DNA of 64,000 nt from Micromonospora siamensis (GTDB lineage Bacteria; Actinomycetota; Actinomycetes; Mycobacteriales; Micromonosporaceae), in NCBI RefSeq assembly GCF_900090305.1, contig NZ_LT607751.1, positions 1,550,001-1,614,000 on the forward strand. The letters are read 5' to 3'. The notes below the pieces were generated by a model that had not been told where the DNA came from, searched no databases, and saw nothing but the letters and a program-made list of their open reading frames with translations. The first letter of the stretch is position 1. Each line of letters starts with the position of its first letter. The translations under genes and the position numbers were made by a program. Of the stretch, positions 8,572 to 18,320 are shown one piece after another.

Positions 8572-9026
8572 TAGTGAACCTCCCCGCGGTTGTCCAGCCT
8601 GTCCGGATCGGTGAGCACGAGCGCCGGGCCGGGCCGGCTGGTGGACGGGTCGGCGAGCGCGCGTTCGACGTCGGTGACCCGGGCGGCGGAGAAGGCGTCG
8701 GAGCCGGCGTACCGGGCGGCGACCTCGCCGGCCGCGGCGGCCAAATGCCCGGTGGTGTCCCGGACGTCGAAGATGGTGTCGGCGGTGGCCTGCTGGGTCT
8801 CGTGGTGGGCGTGCAGGAACTGCACCAGCTCATGGAACGAGTCGCAGGGATTGGGGATCGCGGCGGTCATGTCGTCCGCGATGTACGACAGGTGCGGAGC
8901 GTAGTTCTGCCGCACCTCGGCCTCGAGTCGTTCGGCGAACTCGCGGAGCTGGCGGATGTCGGCCTCGATGCCGCCGTAGTCGCTCAACCAGGACGTCGGG
9001 CGGTCCTCCTGGGGGATCATCGACAC
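8571..9026 (-). CDS. Small helical ESX-type protein with YxxxD motif
   Basis: This 151-residue protein is almost entirely predicted helix, with two long amphipathic segments (about 17-55 and 62-118) and no signal peptide. It carries YAGSD at residues 106-110, matching the YxxxD/E motif that directs proteins to type VII secretion. It is the first gene of a three-gene operon with the Pro/Gly-rich protein and mycosin. TAGGGAG lies upstream of the ATG as ribosome site. A secreted partner of the 517-residue protein is the simplest reading. Confidence 0.65.
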   Translation of the reverse strand: MSMIPQEDRPTSWLSDYGGIEADIRQLREFAERLEAEVRQNYAPHLSYIADDMTAAIPNPCDSFHELVQFLHAHHETQQATADTIFDVRDTTGHLAAAAGEVAARYAGSDAFSAARVTDVERALADPSTSRPGPALVLTDPDRLDNRGEVH

Positions 9027-9124
9027 TCCCTAACCGTCACGGCACCGTTTCCCAGAGTGAGGTTAATGGGTCCGGGCCACCGACGGGAGCCCGCCCACCG
9101 GAGTCGGGGCGTACCAGGGGAAGG

Positions 9125-9337
9125 TCAGCGGGGAAGGCCGGATGCGCGCCACGCGCCCCGGCCGGCGGCGGGCGCCGCGGCGGTGGGGCGGGCGCTGCGG
9201 CTCCACAGCGAGATCGGGGCCGGCGCGGGGGCCGCCACCGGGCGGGACCGGGTCGCGATCACACCCACCAGCGCGGCCAGTTCCTCGGCGGTGGGCACGC
9301 CACGGACGATGCGGAACAGCGGCTCTTCGGCAGACAT
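9125..9337 (-). CDS. accE: Acyl-CoA carboxylase epsilon subunit
   Basis: This 70-residue protein has the two conserved ends of actinobacterial epsilon subunits: PLFRIVRGVPTAEELAALVGV at the N-terminus and WSRSAR...GRGAWRASGLPR at the C-terminus. The epsilon subunit binds the carboxyltransferase beta subunit and stimulates the complex. The ATG at 9337 follows TACCCT (9349-9344) by 6 nt, indicating a leaderless transcript divergent from the kinase. It is ~6 kb away from the beta subunit gene, whereas in mycobacteria the two are adjacent. Confidence 0.88.
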   Translation of the reverse strand: MSAEEPLFRIVRGVPTAEELAALVGVIATRSRPVAAPAPAPISLWSRSARPTAAAPAAGRGAWRASGLPR

Positions 9338-9428
9338 GGGGTCAGGGTACGCGTCGAGAACTTGACCTTCGCCGCATAGTGGCGTGCCGGCGGTGTGCGG
9401 GAGGTCGTGGCCGGGTACCGTCTCCCCG
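9338..9428. promoter_or_regulatory. Divergent leaderless promoters of accE and the kinase
   Basis: The 91-bp gap has a TANNNT hexamer placed 6-7 nt before each start codon: TACCCT (9349-9344, minus) for accE and TACCGT (9416-9421, plus) for the kinase. No good Shine-Dalgarno sequence is seen for either. Confidence 0.5.
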
Positions 9429-11405
9429 ATGTCGAACGCGCTTCCCCAACTCGTCGCCGACCGGTACCGGCTCCTCTCGCCGCTCGGCCAGGGCGGCATG
9501 GGCAGGGTGTGGAAGGCGCGCGACGAGGTACTGCACCGCGACGTGGCGATCAAGGAACTCGTCCCGCCGCCCAGTCTCACCGACGACGAGCGGCGCGAGA
9601 TGCGCGAGCGGTCGCTGCGGGAGGCCCGGGCCATCGCCCGGCTCAACAACATCAACGTGGTCCGCATCTTCGATGTGCTGCGTACCGACGGCGACCCGTG
9701 GATCGTCATGGAGTATGTCCCGTCGAAGTCGTTGCAGGACACCCTCGCCGAGGACGGCCCGGTCTCGCCGGCCCGCGCGGTCGAGATCGGTCTCGGCGTG
9801 CTGGGCGCGTTGAAGGCGGCGCACAAGGCCGGCGTGATGCACCGCGACATCAAACCGGGCAACGTGCTGCTCGGCAACGACGGCCGGGTGGTGCTGACCG
9901 ACTTCGGCCTGGCCACCATCCCCGGCGACCCGAACGTGACCCGTACCGGCATGGTCCTCGGCTCGCCCGCGTACATCGCGCCGGAGCGGGCCAAGGACGG
10001 CACCGCCGGGCCGGAGGCCGACCTGTGGTCGCTGGGCGCGACCCTCTACGCGGCGGTGGAGGGCAAGTCGCCGTACGCCCGGCCGTCGGCGATCGCCACC
10101 CTGGCCGCGCTGGCCACCGAGCCGTTGCCGCCGCCGAAGAACGCCGGCCCGCTCAAGCCGGTGCTGAACGGGCTGCTGCGCAAGGACCCTGCCGAGCGGA
10201 TCACCGCCGAGGTGGCGGAGCGGCTGCTGCGCCGGGCCGGCGGCAAGCGGGCCAAGAGCATCGCGATCCTGGACGGCGTACGCCGGCCGGGGCCGAACGG
10301 TCCGCGCGCGCCGCACCCTCCGGTGGTGCCGGGGCCGCGGCCCGCCGAGACCTCGTCCGCGGCCGTGCCGAAGCCGCCGTCCTCCGCGACGGTCGAGCCG
10401 ACCGACGCCGTGGTGGGCGCCGCCGCGGCCGGCGCGGTGGCCGAGGACGCGACGGCGAAGGTGCCGGCGTCGGTGGACGCCGGTCCGACGGCGAAGGTGG
10501 AGTCCCCGCCGTCCCGCTCGGACGCCGAGCCGACCGCCAAGGTCGACGCCGCTCCGCAGGTGCGCGAGACGGTGAATCCGACGTCGGTGATGCCGGCGCA
10601 GGCCGATCCGGTGGAGGGTCGGGCGACCGTGGTGCCCGGCGTCAAGCCGGACCACAAGCGGCGCAACCTGCTGATCGGGGCCCTGGTGGCGGTGCTGCTG
10701 CTGGGCGGGGTGCTGCTGGTGCCGCTGCTCAACGACGACCCGGGGGACAAGGGCTCGACGCCGCCGCAGACCGGCCCGACCACCGGCGCGTCCGGTGGCC
10801 CGGGTGGTGGGCAGGGCGGTCCGGCGGGTTCCCCGGCCGCGCCGTCGACGCAGGCGTCGACCTCCGCCGCCGCGCCGCCGCCCGCGCCGTCCACGGCCGC
10901 GTCCAGCGCCGCGCCGCCGAGCGCGACCCCGTCCCCGGCCCAACCCTCCTCGGGTACGCCGGCCCTGCCGGCCGGTTGGACGCTGCAGAAGGGTGGCCCA
11001 GGCTTCAGCGTGCCGCTGCCGGCGGGCTGGAGTGGCCGTCAGACCAGCGGGGACACGGCCATCTACAACGGGCCGGACGGCGGCCGGCTGCTCATCCAGT
11101 GGACCAACAAACCGAAGGACGACGCGTACGCCGACTGGCAGAGCATCGAGCGGTACCGCAAGAACGAGGTCGACGAGTACGAGAAGATCGGCATCAAGCG
11201 GTGCACCTACTACCGCACCTGTGCCGACTGGGACTGGCTGGAGACTCAGAGCGGCACCCGGTACCACGTGCGCAACCGGGGCTTCGCCACGGCCGACGAC
11301 CGGGGTTACGCGCTGCGCTGGGAGATCCCCACCTCGCAGTGGGACGCCAAGCTGGGCGACTGGGCGACGATCATCCGCGGTTTCCAGCCCGACCGGAAGA
11401 ACTGA
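9429..11405 (+). CDS. Membrane Ser/Thr protein kinase with unique extracellular domain
   Basis: The 658-residue protein has a Hanks-type kinase domain at about 10-270: GQGGMGRVWKARD (P-loop), AIKEL (catalytic Lys), HRDIKPGNVLL (catalytic loop), DFGLA and the APE-like YIAPERA. A Pro/Ala/Thr-rich juxtamembrane region follows, with three repeats of the type T-A-K-V, then one membrane helix (NLLIGALVAVLLLGGVLLV), a Ser/Pro/Ala-rich stalk and a compact extracellular domain ending GFQPDRKN that contains a Cys pair (RCTYYRTCADWDW). There are no PASTA repeats. ATG 9429 is chosen because TACCGT (9416-9421) lies 7 nt upstream; a GTG at 9384 is the alternative. Confidence 0.9.
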   Translation: MSNALPQLVADRYRLLSPLGQGGMGRVWKARDEVLHRDVAIKELVPPPSLTDDERREMRERSLREARAIARLNNINVVRIFDVLRTDGDPWIVMEYVPSKSLQDTLAEDGPVSPARAVEIGLGVLGALKAAHKAGVMHRDIKPGNVLLGNDGRVVLTDFGLATIPGDPNVTRTGMVLGSPAYIAPERAKDGTAGPEADLWSLGATLYAAVEGKSPYARPSAIATLAALATEPLPPPKNAGPLKPVLNGLLRKDPAERITAEVAERLLRRAGGKRAKSIAILDGVRRPGPNGPRAPHPPVVPGPRPAETSSAAVPKPPSSATVEPTDAVVGAAAAGAVAEDATAKVPASVDAGPTAKVESPPSRSDAEPTAKVDAAPQVRETVNPTSVMPAQADPVEGRATVVPGVKPDHKRRNLLIGALVAVLLLGGVLLVPLLNDDPGDKGSTPPQTGPTTGASGGPGGGQGGPAGSPAAPSTQASTSAAAPPPAPSTAASSAAPPSATPSPAQPSSGTPALPAGWTLQKGGPGFSVPLPAGWSGRQTSGDTAIYNGPDGGRLLIQWTNKPKDDAYADWQSIERYRKNEVDEYEKIGIKRCTYYRTCADWDWLETQSGTRYHVRNRGFATADDRGYALRWEIPTSQWDAKLGDWATIIRGFQPDRKN

Positions 11406-11448
11406 CCGGCAGCGCGAATTCCATTCGCATGACTTCCCGCCCCACGGG

Positions 11449-11479
11449 GTACTTCCTCCGTCACGACGGAAGGAGGTAC
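11449..11479 (+). promoter_or_regulatory. Hairpin that buries the Shine-Dalgarno sequence of the 76-residue membrane protein
   Basis: Bases 11449-11461 pair with 11466-11479 in a 13-bp stem with one bulged A (11471), one G-U pair and a 4-nt loop (cacg). The pairing strand includes the whole ribosome site aggagg (11471-11476). There is no U-run after it, so it does not look like an intrinsic terminator. It should limit translation unless opened. Confidence 0.6.
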
Positions 11480-11482
11480 GAC

Positions 11483-11713
11483 ATGGGTTACCGACGCAAG
11501 GACGCCCGGCCCCGGCTGGCGCTCTGGATGCTCGTCGCGCTTGGCGACGCGGTCCTGCTGCTGGCCACGATGGGCCTGTCCGCCCTGGTCGCGCTGCTCA
11601 CGGTCGTGGCCCTCGCCGTCGCCGGGGTGGTGGCCGTACGGCGGATGACCCGCCGGGGCGCCCTGGTCGACGAGGAGCGGATGCCTACGGTGGTCGCCCG
11701 ACGCAGGGCCTGA
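11483..11713 (+). CDS. Small two-helix membrane protein
   Basis: This 76-residue protein starts MGYRRKDARPR, has two adjoining hydrophobic segments (LALWMLVALGDAVLLLATMG and LVALLTVVALAVAGVVAV) and a basic C-terminus. The ATG at 11483 is preceded at ideal distance by AGGAGG; an in-frame ATG at 11429 lacks a ribosome site. Function is not recognised. It follows the Ser/Thr kinase by 77 bp and may be co-transcribed, with translation controlled by the hairpin over its ribosome site. Confidence 0.65.
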   Translation: MGYRRKDARPRLALWMLVALGDAVLLLATMGLSALVALLTVVALAVAGVVAVRRMTRRGALVDEERMPTVVARRRA

Positions 11714-11719
11714 GGTCAC

Positions 11720-11794
11720 GACAGACGGTGGCGGCAGCCGGACCAGTTGCCCACCCGCAGGGGTGGTAACCGATCCCGCTGCCGCCGACCTGTC
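11720..11794. terminator. Bidirectional terminator-like structure between convergent genes
   Basis: The core hairpin pairs ccaccc (11751-11756) with gggtgg (11761-11766), extended by gtt/aac. An outer set pairs gacag/ctgtc (11720-11724 with 11790-11794) and ggcggcag/ctgccgcc (11730-11737 with 11779-11786). It separates the small membrane protein gene from the convergent GH25 gene. Confidence 0.55.
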
Positions 11795-11803
11795 TTTGGC
11801 GGA

Positions 11804-12556
11804 TCAGGTGTTGTTCGCCAGGGCGATCAGCCGGCTCCGGTCACCGTTCCAGTAGTTGCGGTCGACGTTGCCGCTGATCCCGGAGACGCTGCCGCTGCTG
11901 GTGTACTGCCAGAAGCTCCACACCGAGGCGCCGGCCGGCAGGGTGCCGGGCGTGCTCGACCAGCGGGCCAGCCAGAGCGGGTGGTTGGCCCACGGCGCGG
12001 TCCAGCTGCCGGTGCACTGGTTCCACCAGCTGGTGGTGGTGTAGATGACCGCGTACCGGCCGGTGCGGGACTTGTAGCGGTTGAGGAAGTCGCTGATCCA
12101 GGTCCGCATCCCCGAGGTGGTCTTGCCGTAGCAGTAGCCACCGCTGTAGGGGTTCGCCTCGATGTCGAGGGCGGCGGGCAGCGTACGGCTGTCGGCGGAC
12201 CAGGCGCCGCCGTTGCTGGCCAGGTAGTCGGCCTGCGTCGCGCCGCCGGAGATGTTCGGCCGGGCGAAGTGGTACGCCCCGCGGATCACCCCGGCGTAGT
12301 AGGAGTTCGTGTAGTTCGAGTTGAAGTTGGCGTCCTTGTAGCTGGTGCCCTCGGTGGCCTTGATGAAGGCGAACTCGATGCCGGCGTTACGGACGCTGGT
12401 CCAGTTGATCGTGCCCTGGTAGCGCGACACGTCGATGCCGGCCACGGTGGCCGCGGCGGCCGGGCCGGTGGTGGCGACGAGGGTCGCGGCGGCGGTGGCC
12501 AGGACGGTGAGGCCGGTGGCGAGCAGCCGGCGCAGGGAGAGTCTGGTGCGGGTCAC
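11804..12556 (-). CDS. Secreted glycoside hydrolase family 25 lysozyme (N-acetylmuramidase)
   Basis: The 250-residue precursor has a long Arg-rich signal peptide ending near GPAAAAT, followed immediately by a GH25 domain: AGIDVSRYQGTINWTSV at the start of the barrel, FAFIKATEGTSY, YHFARP, the catalytic region ALDIEANPYSGGYC and FWQYTSSGSVSGISGNVDRN near the end. Family 25 enzymes cleave the MurNAc-GlcNAc bond of peptidoglycan. There is no extra cell-wall binding domain. No phage genes are nearby, so it is a cellular autolysin or a secreted antibacterial lysozyme. GTG 12556 follows GGGAGG. Confidence 0.93.
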   Translation of the reverse strand: MTRTRLSLRRLLATGLTVLATAAATLVATTGPAAAATVAGIDVSRYQGTINWTSVRNAGIEFAFIKATEGTSYKDANFNSNYTNSYYAGVIRGAYHFARPNISGGATQADYLASNGGAWSADSRTLPAALDIEANPYSGGYCYGKTTSGMRTWISDFLNRYKSRTGRYAVIYTTTSWWNQCTGSWTAPWANHPLWLARWSSTPGTLPAGASVWSFWQYTSSGSVSGISGNVDRNYWNGDRSRLIALANNT

Positions 12557-12573
12557 GGGGGCCTCCCAGAGAC

Positions 12574-12587
12574 GTCAATCAATTGAC
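12574..12587. promoter_or_regulatory. 14-bp palindrome upstream of the GH25 gene
   Basis: gtcaat-ca-attgac is an inverted repeat with 6-bp arms, 17 bp upstream of the GH25 start, in an unusually A/T-rich gap. It could be an operator in the leader of the lysozyme gene. The cognate regulator is unknown. Confidence 0.35.
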
Positions 12588-12625
12588 AGACATCTTTGAA
12601 GGTAAATGCCCTAGATCACAAGAGG

Positions 12626-12645
12626 GGCTGAACAAATTTTCAGCC
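12626..12645 (-). terminator. Hairpin after the Uma2 gene
   Basis: ggctgaa (12626-12632) pairs with ttcagcc (12639-12645) around a caaatt loop, downstream of the Uma2 stop codon. It is A/T-rich but has no strong T-run, so it is a weak terminator candidate. Confidence 0.35.
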
Positions 12646-12681
12646 AACCCGCCGGGAATCCCAGGTATCGATGGCTGGCGA

Positions 12682-13242
12682 TCAGCGTAGCGACGCGGGA
12701 TCGAGCTGCCAACGGAACGGCTCGGTCAGCGTCAGCGTCTCGCCGGCCTTCGCCACCCGGTCCTCGACGTAGTGCCCGCCGTCCAGCCGGTACAGCCGCA
12801 GCGCGTGCGTCTCGCCGTCCTGCTCGACCAGCAGGTACCAGGGGATCCGGGCGATCGCGTAGAGCTGCATCTTCAGCAGCCGGTCGGCGGCGGCGTTGCC
12901 CGGGGAGACGATCTCCCCGACCAGGAACACGCGATCGGCGTCGAGAAACGTCCCCTCGTCGTCGGCGTCCGTGACAACCAGGTCGGGAATGACGATCCTG
13001 TCCACCCCGAGCCGGACGTTGATGGCGTCGTAGACCGAAAGGCCTTCCGGCTCCGCCGCCGCCTCGATGCTGTTCGCCAGTCGCCGCGCCACCCGCTGGT
13101 GCCGCCGGCTCGGGGCGGGGCTCACGATCAGGCTCCCGTCGAGCAGTTCGATCCGGTCCGGCGTCTCGCCCAGGGCGAGGTAGTCGACCTCGGTCCAGAG
13201 GCCGACATGCTTCCCGAAGGGCTCAAGCGGAGCGGCACTCAC
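12682..13242 (-). CDS. Uma2 family protein (PD-(D/E)XK nuclease fold)
   Basis: The 186-residue protein has the Uma2 pattern: [86 protein letters not shown]. The Glu, Asp, Glu and Lys of the restriction-endonuclease fold are all in place (ELLDG, PDLVV, EIVS, KMQLYA). Members are abundant in actinobacteria and cyanobacteria, often single genes of unknown role. It stands alone, divergent from the M50 protease gene. Confidence 0.88.
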   Translation of the reverse strand: MSAAPLEPFGKHVGLWTEVDYLALGETPDRIELLDGSLIVSPAPSRRHQRVARRLANSIEAAAEPEGLSVYDAINVRLGVDRIVIPDLVVTDADDEGTFLDADRVFLVGEIVSPGNAAADRLLKMQLYAIARIPWYLLVEQDGETHALRLYRLDGGHYVEDRVAKAGETLTLTEPFRWQLDPASLR

Positions 13243-13342
13243 CGGCGTTCACCACCCGATCCGATCGCCACCCGATCAGTCTCACAGCCTACGAGGCCAC
13301 GTCCCGCGAACAACACGCTTCACCCCGGTAGGCTCCCGGCCC

Positions 13343-14086
13343 ATGTTCTCGTTCGACGGACTGGGCACCCTCTGGGACAAGCTGTTCAGCGCCCAGCCCG
13401 ACCCGCCCGCCCTGCTGGTCCTGCTCACCGCCGTCGTCGCCCTGGCGGTGGTCGCCGCCCGGGGACCCTGGCGGGTCGCCCGTAACGCCGTCACCATCGC
13501 GCACGAGGGCGGGCACGCCCTGGTGGCGGTGCTGACCGGCCGCCGGCTGCACGGCATCCGGCTGCACTCGGACACCTCCGGGCTGACCCTCTCCGCCGGC
13601 CGGCCCAGCGGGCCCGGGATGATCCTCACCCTGCTCGCCGGCTACGTCGCCCCGTCGCTGGTCGGCCTGGCCGGCGCCTGGCTGCTCGGCGGCAACCGGA
13701 TCACCCTGCTGCTCTGGGTGGCCGTGGTGCTGCTCCTGGTCATGCTGGTGATGATCCGCAACGTGTACGGGGTGCTCTCCCTGCTGGTCACCGGCGGCGT
13801 CGTGCTCGCCGTCTCCTGGTACGCCACCCCGCAGGTGCAGGCCGCCTTCGCCTGGACCGGCGTGTGGTTCCTGCTGTTCGGCGGGATCCGGCCGGTGTTC
13901 GAGCTGCGCCGCCAGCGCAGCCGGGGTCGGATGCCGGCCTCCGACGCCGACCAGCTCGCCGGGCTCACCCCGTTCCCGGCCCTGTTCTGGGTCGGCGTGT
14001 TCCTGGTGGTCAACCTGACCGCCCTGGTGGTCGGCGCGCTGCTGCTCGCCGGTGACCTGCTCACCGAGGCCGGCCTGCGGTTCTGA
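13343..14086 (+). CDS. M50-type membrane metalloprotease
   Basis: The 247-residue membrane protein has a zinc-binding HEGGH motif in VTIAHEGGHALVAVLTGRRLHG, one early hydrophobic segment before it and four to five after it. This is the actinobacterial M50 (site-2-protease-like) family of compact peptidases. TAGGCT (13329-13334) lies 8 nt before the ATG, consistent with a leaderless start. The next gene is an ECF sigma factor, but the gap of 175 bp argues against tight coupling. Confidence 0.85.
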   Translation: MFSFDGLGTLWDKLFSAQPDPPALLVLLTAVVALAVVAARGPWRVARNAVTIAHEGGHALVAVLTGRRLHGIRLHSDTSGLTLSAGRPSGPGMILTLLAGYVAPSLVGLAGAWLLGGNRITLLLWVAVVLLLVMLVMIRNVYGVLSLLVTGGVVLAVSWYATPQVQAAFAWTGVWFLLFGGIRPVFELRRQRSRGRMPASDADQLAGLTPFPALFWVGVFLVVNLTALVVGALLLAGDLLTEAGLRF

Positions 14087-14261
14087 CCACGCCCGCCACC
14101 GGCCCGCCGGGCCACGACCGGACCTGACCAGGACCGGGCCTGACCTGACCACCCGAGGCTGACCACGCCGAGCCGCGACCGGCTCGAGAAAAGCCGGGTC
14201 GTCGGGCAACCTGCGGCCCGGCCGCAGACGTGTCCCCTGCGACAACGCAGGAGGTGTCAGG

Positions 14262-14765
14262 ATGCCGGACGTCGACGGGTACGACGAGTTCTACCGGGGC
14301 AGCCGGCAACGGCTGCTCGGGTTCGTCTACGTCCTCACCGGCAACCTGGCCGAAGCCCAGGACGCCGTGCAGGAGGCGTACATCCGGGCCTGGCAGCGCT
14401 GGTCGACGGTGCGGGAGTACGACGACCCGGAGGCGTGGCTGCGGATGGTGGCCAGCCGGATCGCGGTGAGCCGGTGGCGCAGCATGCGCAGCCGGGCCCG
14501 GGCCTACCTGCGGCACGGTGCGCCGGGGGACATTCCCGAGCCGAGCACCGAGACGCTGGAGGTGGTGGCGGCGCTGCGCCGGCTGCCCGAGGCGCAGCGC
14601 ACCGCCATCGCCCTGCACTACCTGCTCGGCATGCCGGTCGCCGAGGTGGCCCGGGAGACGGAGGCCCCGGTGGGCACCGTCAAGGCGCGGCTGTCCCGGG
14701 GGCGGACGGCGCTCGCCGGGCTGCTCGCGGTCGTGGATCTTGAGGAGGAGGCGGCAGATGCGTGA
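14262..14765 (+). CDS. ECF sigma factor, SigE family
   Basis: The 167-residue protein has sigma region 2 (LLGFVYVLTGNLAEAQDAVQEAYIRAWQRW) and region 4 (LRRLPEAQRTAIALHYLLGMPVAEVARETEAPVGTVKARLSRGR), the two domains of extracytoplasmic-function sigma factors. It overlaps the next gene by 8 bp (ATGCGTGA), typical of a sigma/anti-sigma pair. The upstream region has GCAACC (14208-14213) and CGTGTC-like sequence about 17 bp later, a possible autoregulated promoter. The ribosome site GGAGG (14250-14254) overlaps a small cctgcg/cgcagg hairpin. Confidence 0.9.
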   Translation: MPDVDGYDEFYRGSRQRLLGFVYVLTGNLAEAQDAVQEAYIRAWQRWSTVREYDDPEAWLRMVASRIAVSRWRSMRSRARAYLRHGAPGDIPEPSTETLEVVAALRRLPEAQRTAIALHYLLGMPVAEVARETEAPVGTVKARLSRGRTALAGLLAVVDLEEEAADA

Positions 14766-15648
14766 CGATGTGACCTTTGTGGAGCGACTGCACCGGGACC
14801 TGCGCGACGTGTCCTGGCCCGAGCCGGCCGAGCTGCGGGCCGCGGCGCGGCGCCGCAGCCGGCGTACGGCTGTCACGGCCGCCGCCGCGGTGCTGGCGGT
14901 CGCCGCGGGCGCCGCCGTCCTGGCACCGGGGGCCGGCGGGCCGAAGGCGTCGCCCGATGCCGGAACAACCGGTGGGCCGGCGGTCCTCGGGCGGGCCGAG
15001 ATCCCGGCGGAGGCGCTGTTGACGCCGCAGGACGTGCCGGTCAGGACGGACGAGCAGCTCGGCGTCGCGGGGTTGGACGAGCCGGTACGCGCCGACCAGA
15101 TCCTCCAGTCGTGCGCACAGGAGCGGGGACTGCCGGCGGATCCGGCCGTCTCCCGCTACTCCCGGTCGCAGACCCTGATCGACACCGAGGAGAACGAGAA
15201 GTGGTTCTACCGACGCGCGGTGCTCAGTCAGGCCGTGTACCGGCTCGACGGCGACCCGTCGCGGGTCTTCACCGAGCTGGAACGGCTGGTGACCGCCTGT
15301 GGTTCGTGGACGGAGACGACCCAGGTGCAGTCGGAGCGGGAGCCGCTCACCGCTCGGCTCACCCACCACTGGACGGTGGCCCGACGGGACTTCGCCGGTG
15401 ACCAGGCGGTCCTCATCCACCACGCCTTCTCCCAGCCGGTGGATCCGGTGACCGGCCGGCCGGTGGGCTTCGCGCCGGTGGCCGAGGACACGCTGGTGGT
15501 CAGGTCCGGTGATCTGGTCAGCGTGCTGGTGCCGGCGCCGGCCATGCTCCCGGGGGCACCGGGGACCGGCGTTACCGAGGCCCAGTTCGTCGACCTGGCC
15601 CGGGCCGCGGCTCGCCGGATGTGCACCGCGGCGAACCCGGGCTGCTGA
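14758..15648 (+). CDS. Membrane protein coupled to the sigma factor, probable anti-sigma factor
   Basis: The 296-residue protein has ~45 cytoplasmic residues (RLHRDLRDVSWPEPAELRAAARRR), one membrane helix (AAAAVLAVAAGAAVLAPG) and a ~230-residue outer domain without recognised family. The start overlaps the sigma factor stop. This layout (short inner domain, one helix, large sensor domain) fits anti-sigma factors, but no zinc-binding HxxxCxxC motif is present, so the role is inferred from context. Confidence 0.7.
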   Translation: MRDDVTFVERLHRDLRDVSWPEPAELRAAARRRSRRTAVTAAAAVLAVAAGAAVLAPGAGGPKASPDAGTTGGPAVLGRAEIPAEALLTPQDVPVRTDEQLGVAGLDEPVRADQILQSCAQERGLPADPAVSRYSRSQTLIDTEENEKWFYRRAVLSQAVYRLDGDPSRVFTELERLVTACGSWTETTQVQSEREPLTARLTHHWTVARRDFAGDQAVLIHHAFSQPVDPVTGRPVGFAPVAEDTLVVRSGDLVSVLVPAPAMLPGAPGTGVTEAQFVDLARAAARRMCTAANPGC

Positions 15649-15690
15649 CCCGACGAGGCCCCCGCCGAATCCGGCGGGGGCCTCGTCGGG
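15649..15690. terminator. Strong bidirectional terminator
   Basis: cccgacgaggcccccgcc (15649-15666) and its exact reverse complement (15673-15690) form an 18-bp stem with a 6-nt loop. It begins immediately after the stop codon of the probable anti-sigma gene and lies 8 bp before the accD stop on the other strand, serving both convergent genes. Confidence 0.85.
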
Positions 15691-15698
15691 TACGTCCG

Positions 15699-17282
<1,584 letters not shown>

Positions 17283-17367
17283 CCAGGGAATATAACGATG
17301 GTTCAGGACGGTGCCGCTGTGCACTTCGCCTCACCGCCCCGGCACGCCCCCGGACTAGGGTGAGGGG

Positions 17368-18279
17368 ATGCCCGGCTCGCCGTACACCGACCTGGACCGC
17401 CCGCCGCTGTCGGCGGCCCGGCTGGCCCGCGCGCTGACCGGCCCGCACGGCCCCTGGCGCCGGTTGGAGCTGCGCGCCGAGACCGGCTCCACCAACGCGG
17501 ACGTGGCCGAGGCGGCCCGGGCGGGCGAGCCGGAGGGACTGGTGGTGGTCGCCGAGCGGCAGACCGCCGGCCGGGGCCGGCGCGGCCGGGTCTGGCAGTC
17601 GCCGCCGCGGGCCGGCATCGCGACCAGCGTCCTGCTCCGGCCCGGCGAGGCCGACCCGGAGCGCGGCTGGTCGCCCGTCGCACCCGCCGCGTACGGCTGG
17701 CTGCCGCTACTGGCCGGGGTGGCCGTGGCCGAGGCGGTGGCCCTGCTGGCCGAGCTGGAGGCCGGCCTGAAGTGGCCCAACGACCTGCTGATCGGCGGGG
17801 CGAAGTGCGCCGGTGTGCTGGCCGAGGCGGTGCCCGGCAGCGGGCCCACCCAGCCGCCGGCGATCGTGGTCGGAATCGGCCTGAACGTGACGCTGCGCGC
17901 CGACGAACTGCCGGAGAACCCGACGGGTCTGCCGGCCACCTCGCTGCTGCTGGCCGGGGCGACCGCCACCGACCGGGATCCGTTGCTGCGGGCCCTGCTG
18001 CGGGCGCTGGCCGACTGGTACGCCCGCTGGCGCTCGGCCGGCGGCGACGCGGTCGCCTGCGGGCTGCGCGACGCCTACCTGGCGGTCTGCGCCACGGTCG
18101 GGCGGGAGGTACGCGTGCTGCTGCCCGACGGCGCCGAGTTCCGCGGCGCGGCCACCGGGGTGGACGCCGACGGTCAGCTGGTCGTCCGGGGCGCGGACGG
18201 CGAACGCCGGCTCGCCGCCGGCGACGTCCTGCACCTGCGCTTTAGGCGGCCGCGCGGCGGATGCCTCCGCGTGCGGTGA
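17368..18279 (+). CDS. birA: Biotin-[acetyl-CoA carboxylase] ligase
   Basis: The 303-residue enzyme has the biotinyl-AMP loop in ERQTAGRGRRGRVWQSPP, the KWPNDLLIGGAKCAGVLAE segment and VVGIGLNV, then a C-terminal SH3-like domain. There is no N-terminal DNA-binding domain, so it is a monofunctional class I ligase. It attaches biotin to the carrier domain of the carboxylase encoded in this locus. TAGGGT (17356-17361) is 6 nt before the ATG. It overlaps no neighbour; the PH-domain gene follows 41 bp downstream. Confidence 0.93.
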   Translation: MPGSPYTDLDRPPLSAARLARALTGPHGPWRRLELRAETGSTNADVAEAARAGEPEGLVVVAERQTAGRGRRGRVWQSPPRAGIATSVLLRPGEADPERGWSPVAPAAYGWLPLLAGVAVAEAVALLAELEAGLKWPNDLLIGGAKCAGVLAEAVPGSGPTQPPAIVVGIGLNVTLRADELPENPTGLPATSLLLAGATATDRDPLLRALLRALADWYARWRSAGGDAVACGLRDAYLAVCATVGREVRVLLPDGAEFRGAATGVDADGQLVVRGADGERRLAAGDVLHLRFRRPRGGCLRVR

Positions 18280-18320
18280 ACCGTTACGGTCAGCCCGTCC
18301 TGTTTCGCGAGGAGGTTGCC

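Noticed and set aside
11804..12556. GH25 lysozyme as a prophage lysin
   Set aside because: It has a signal peptide and there are no phage structural, holin or integrase genes nearby.
14758..15648. Zinc-binding anti-sigma factor (ZAS) domain
   Set aside because: The HxxxCxxC motif is absent, so only a context-based anti-sigma role is proposed.
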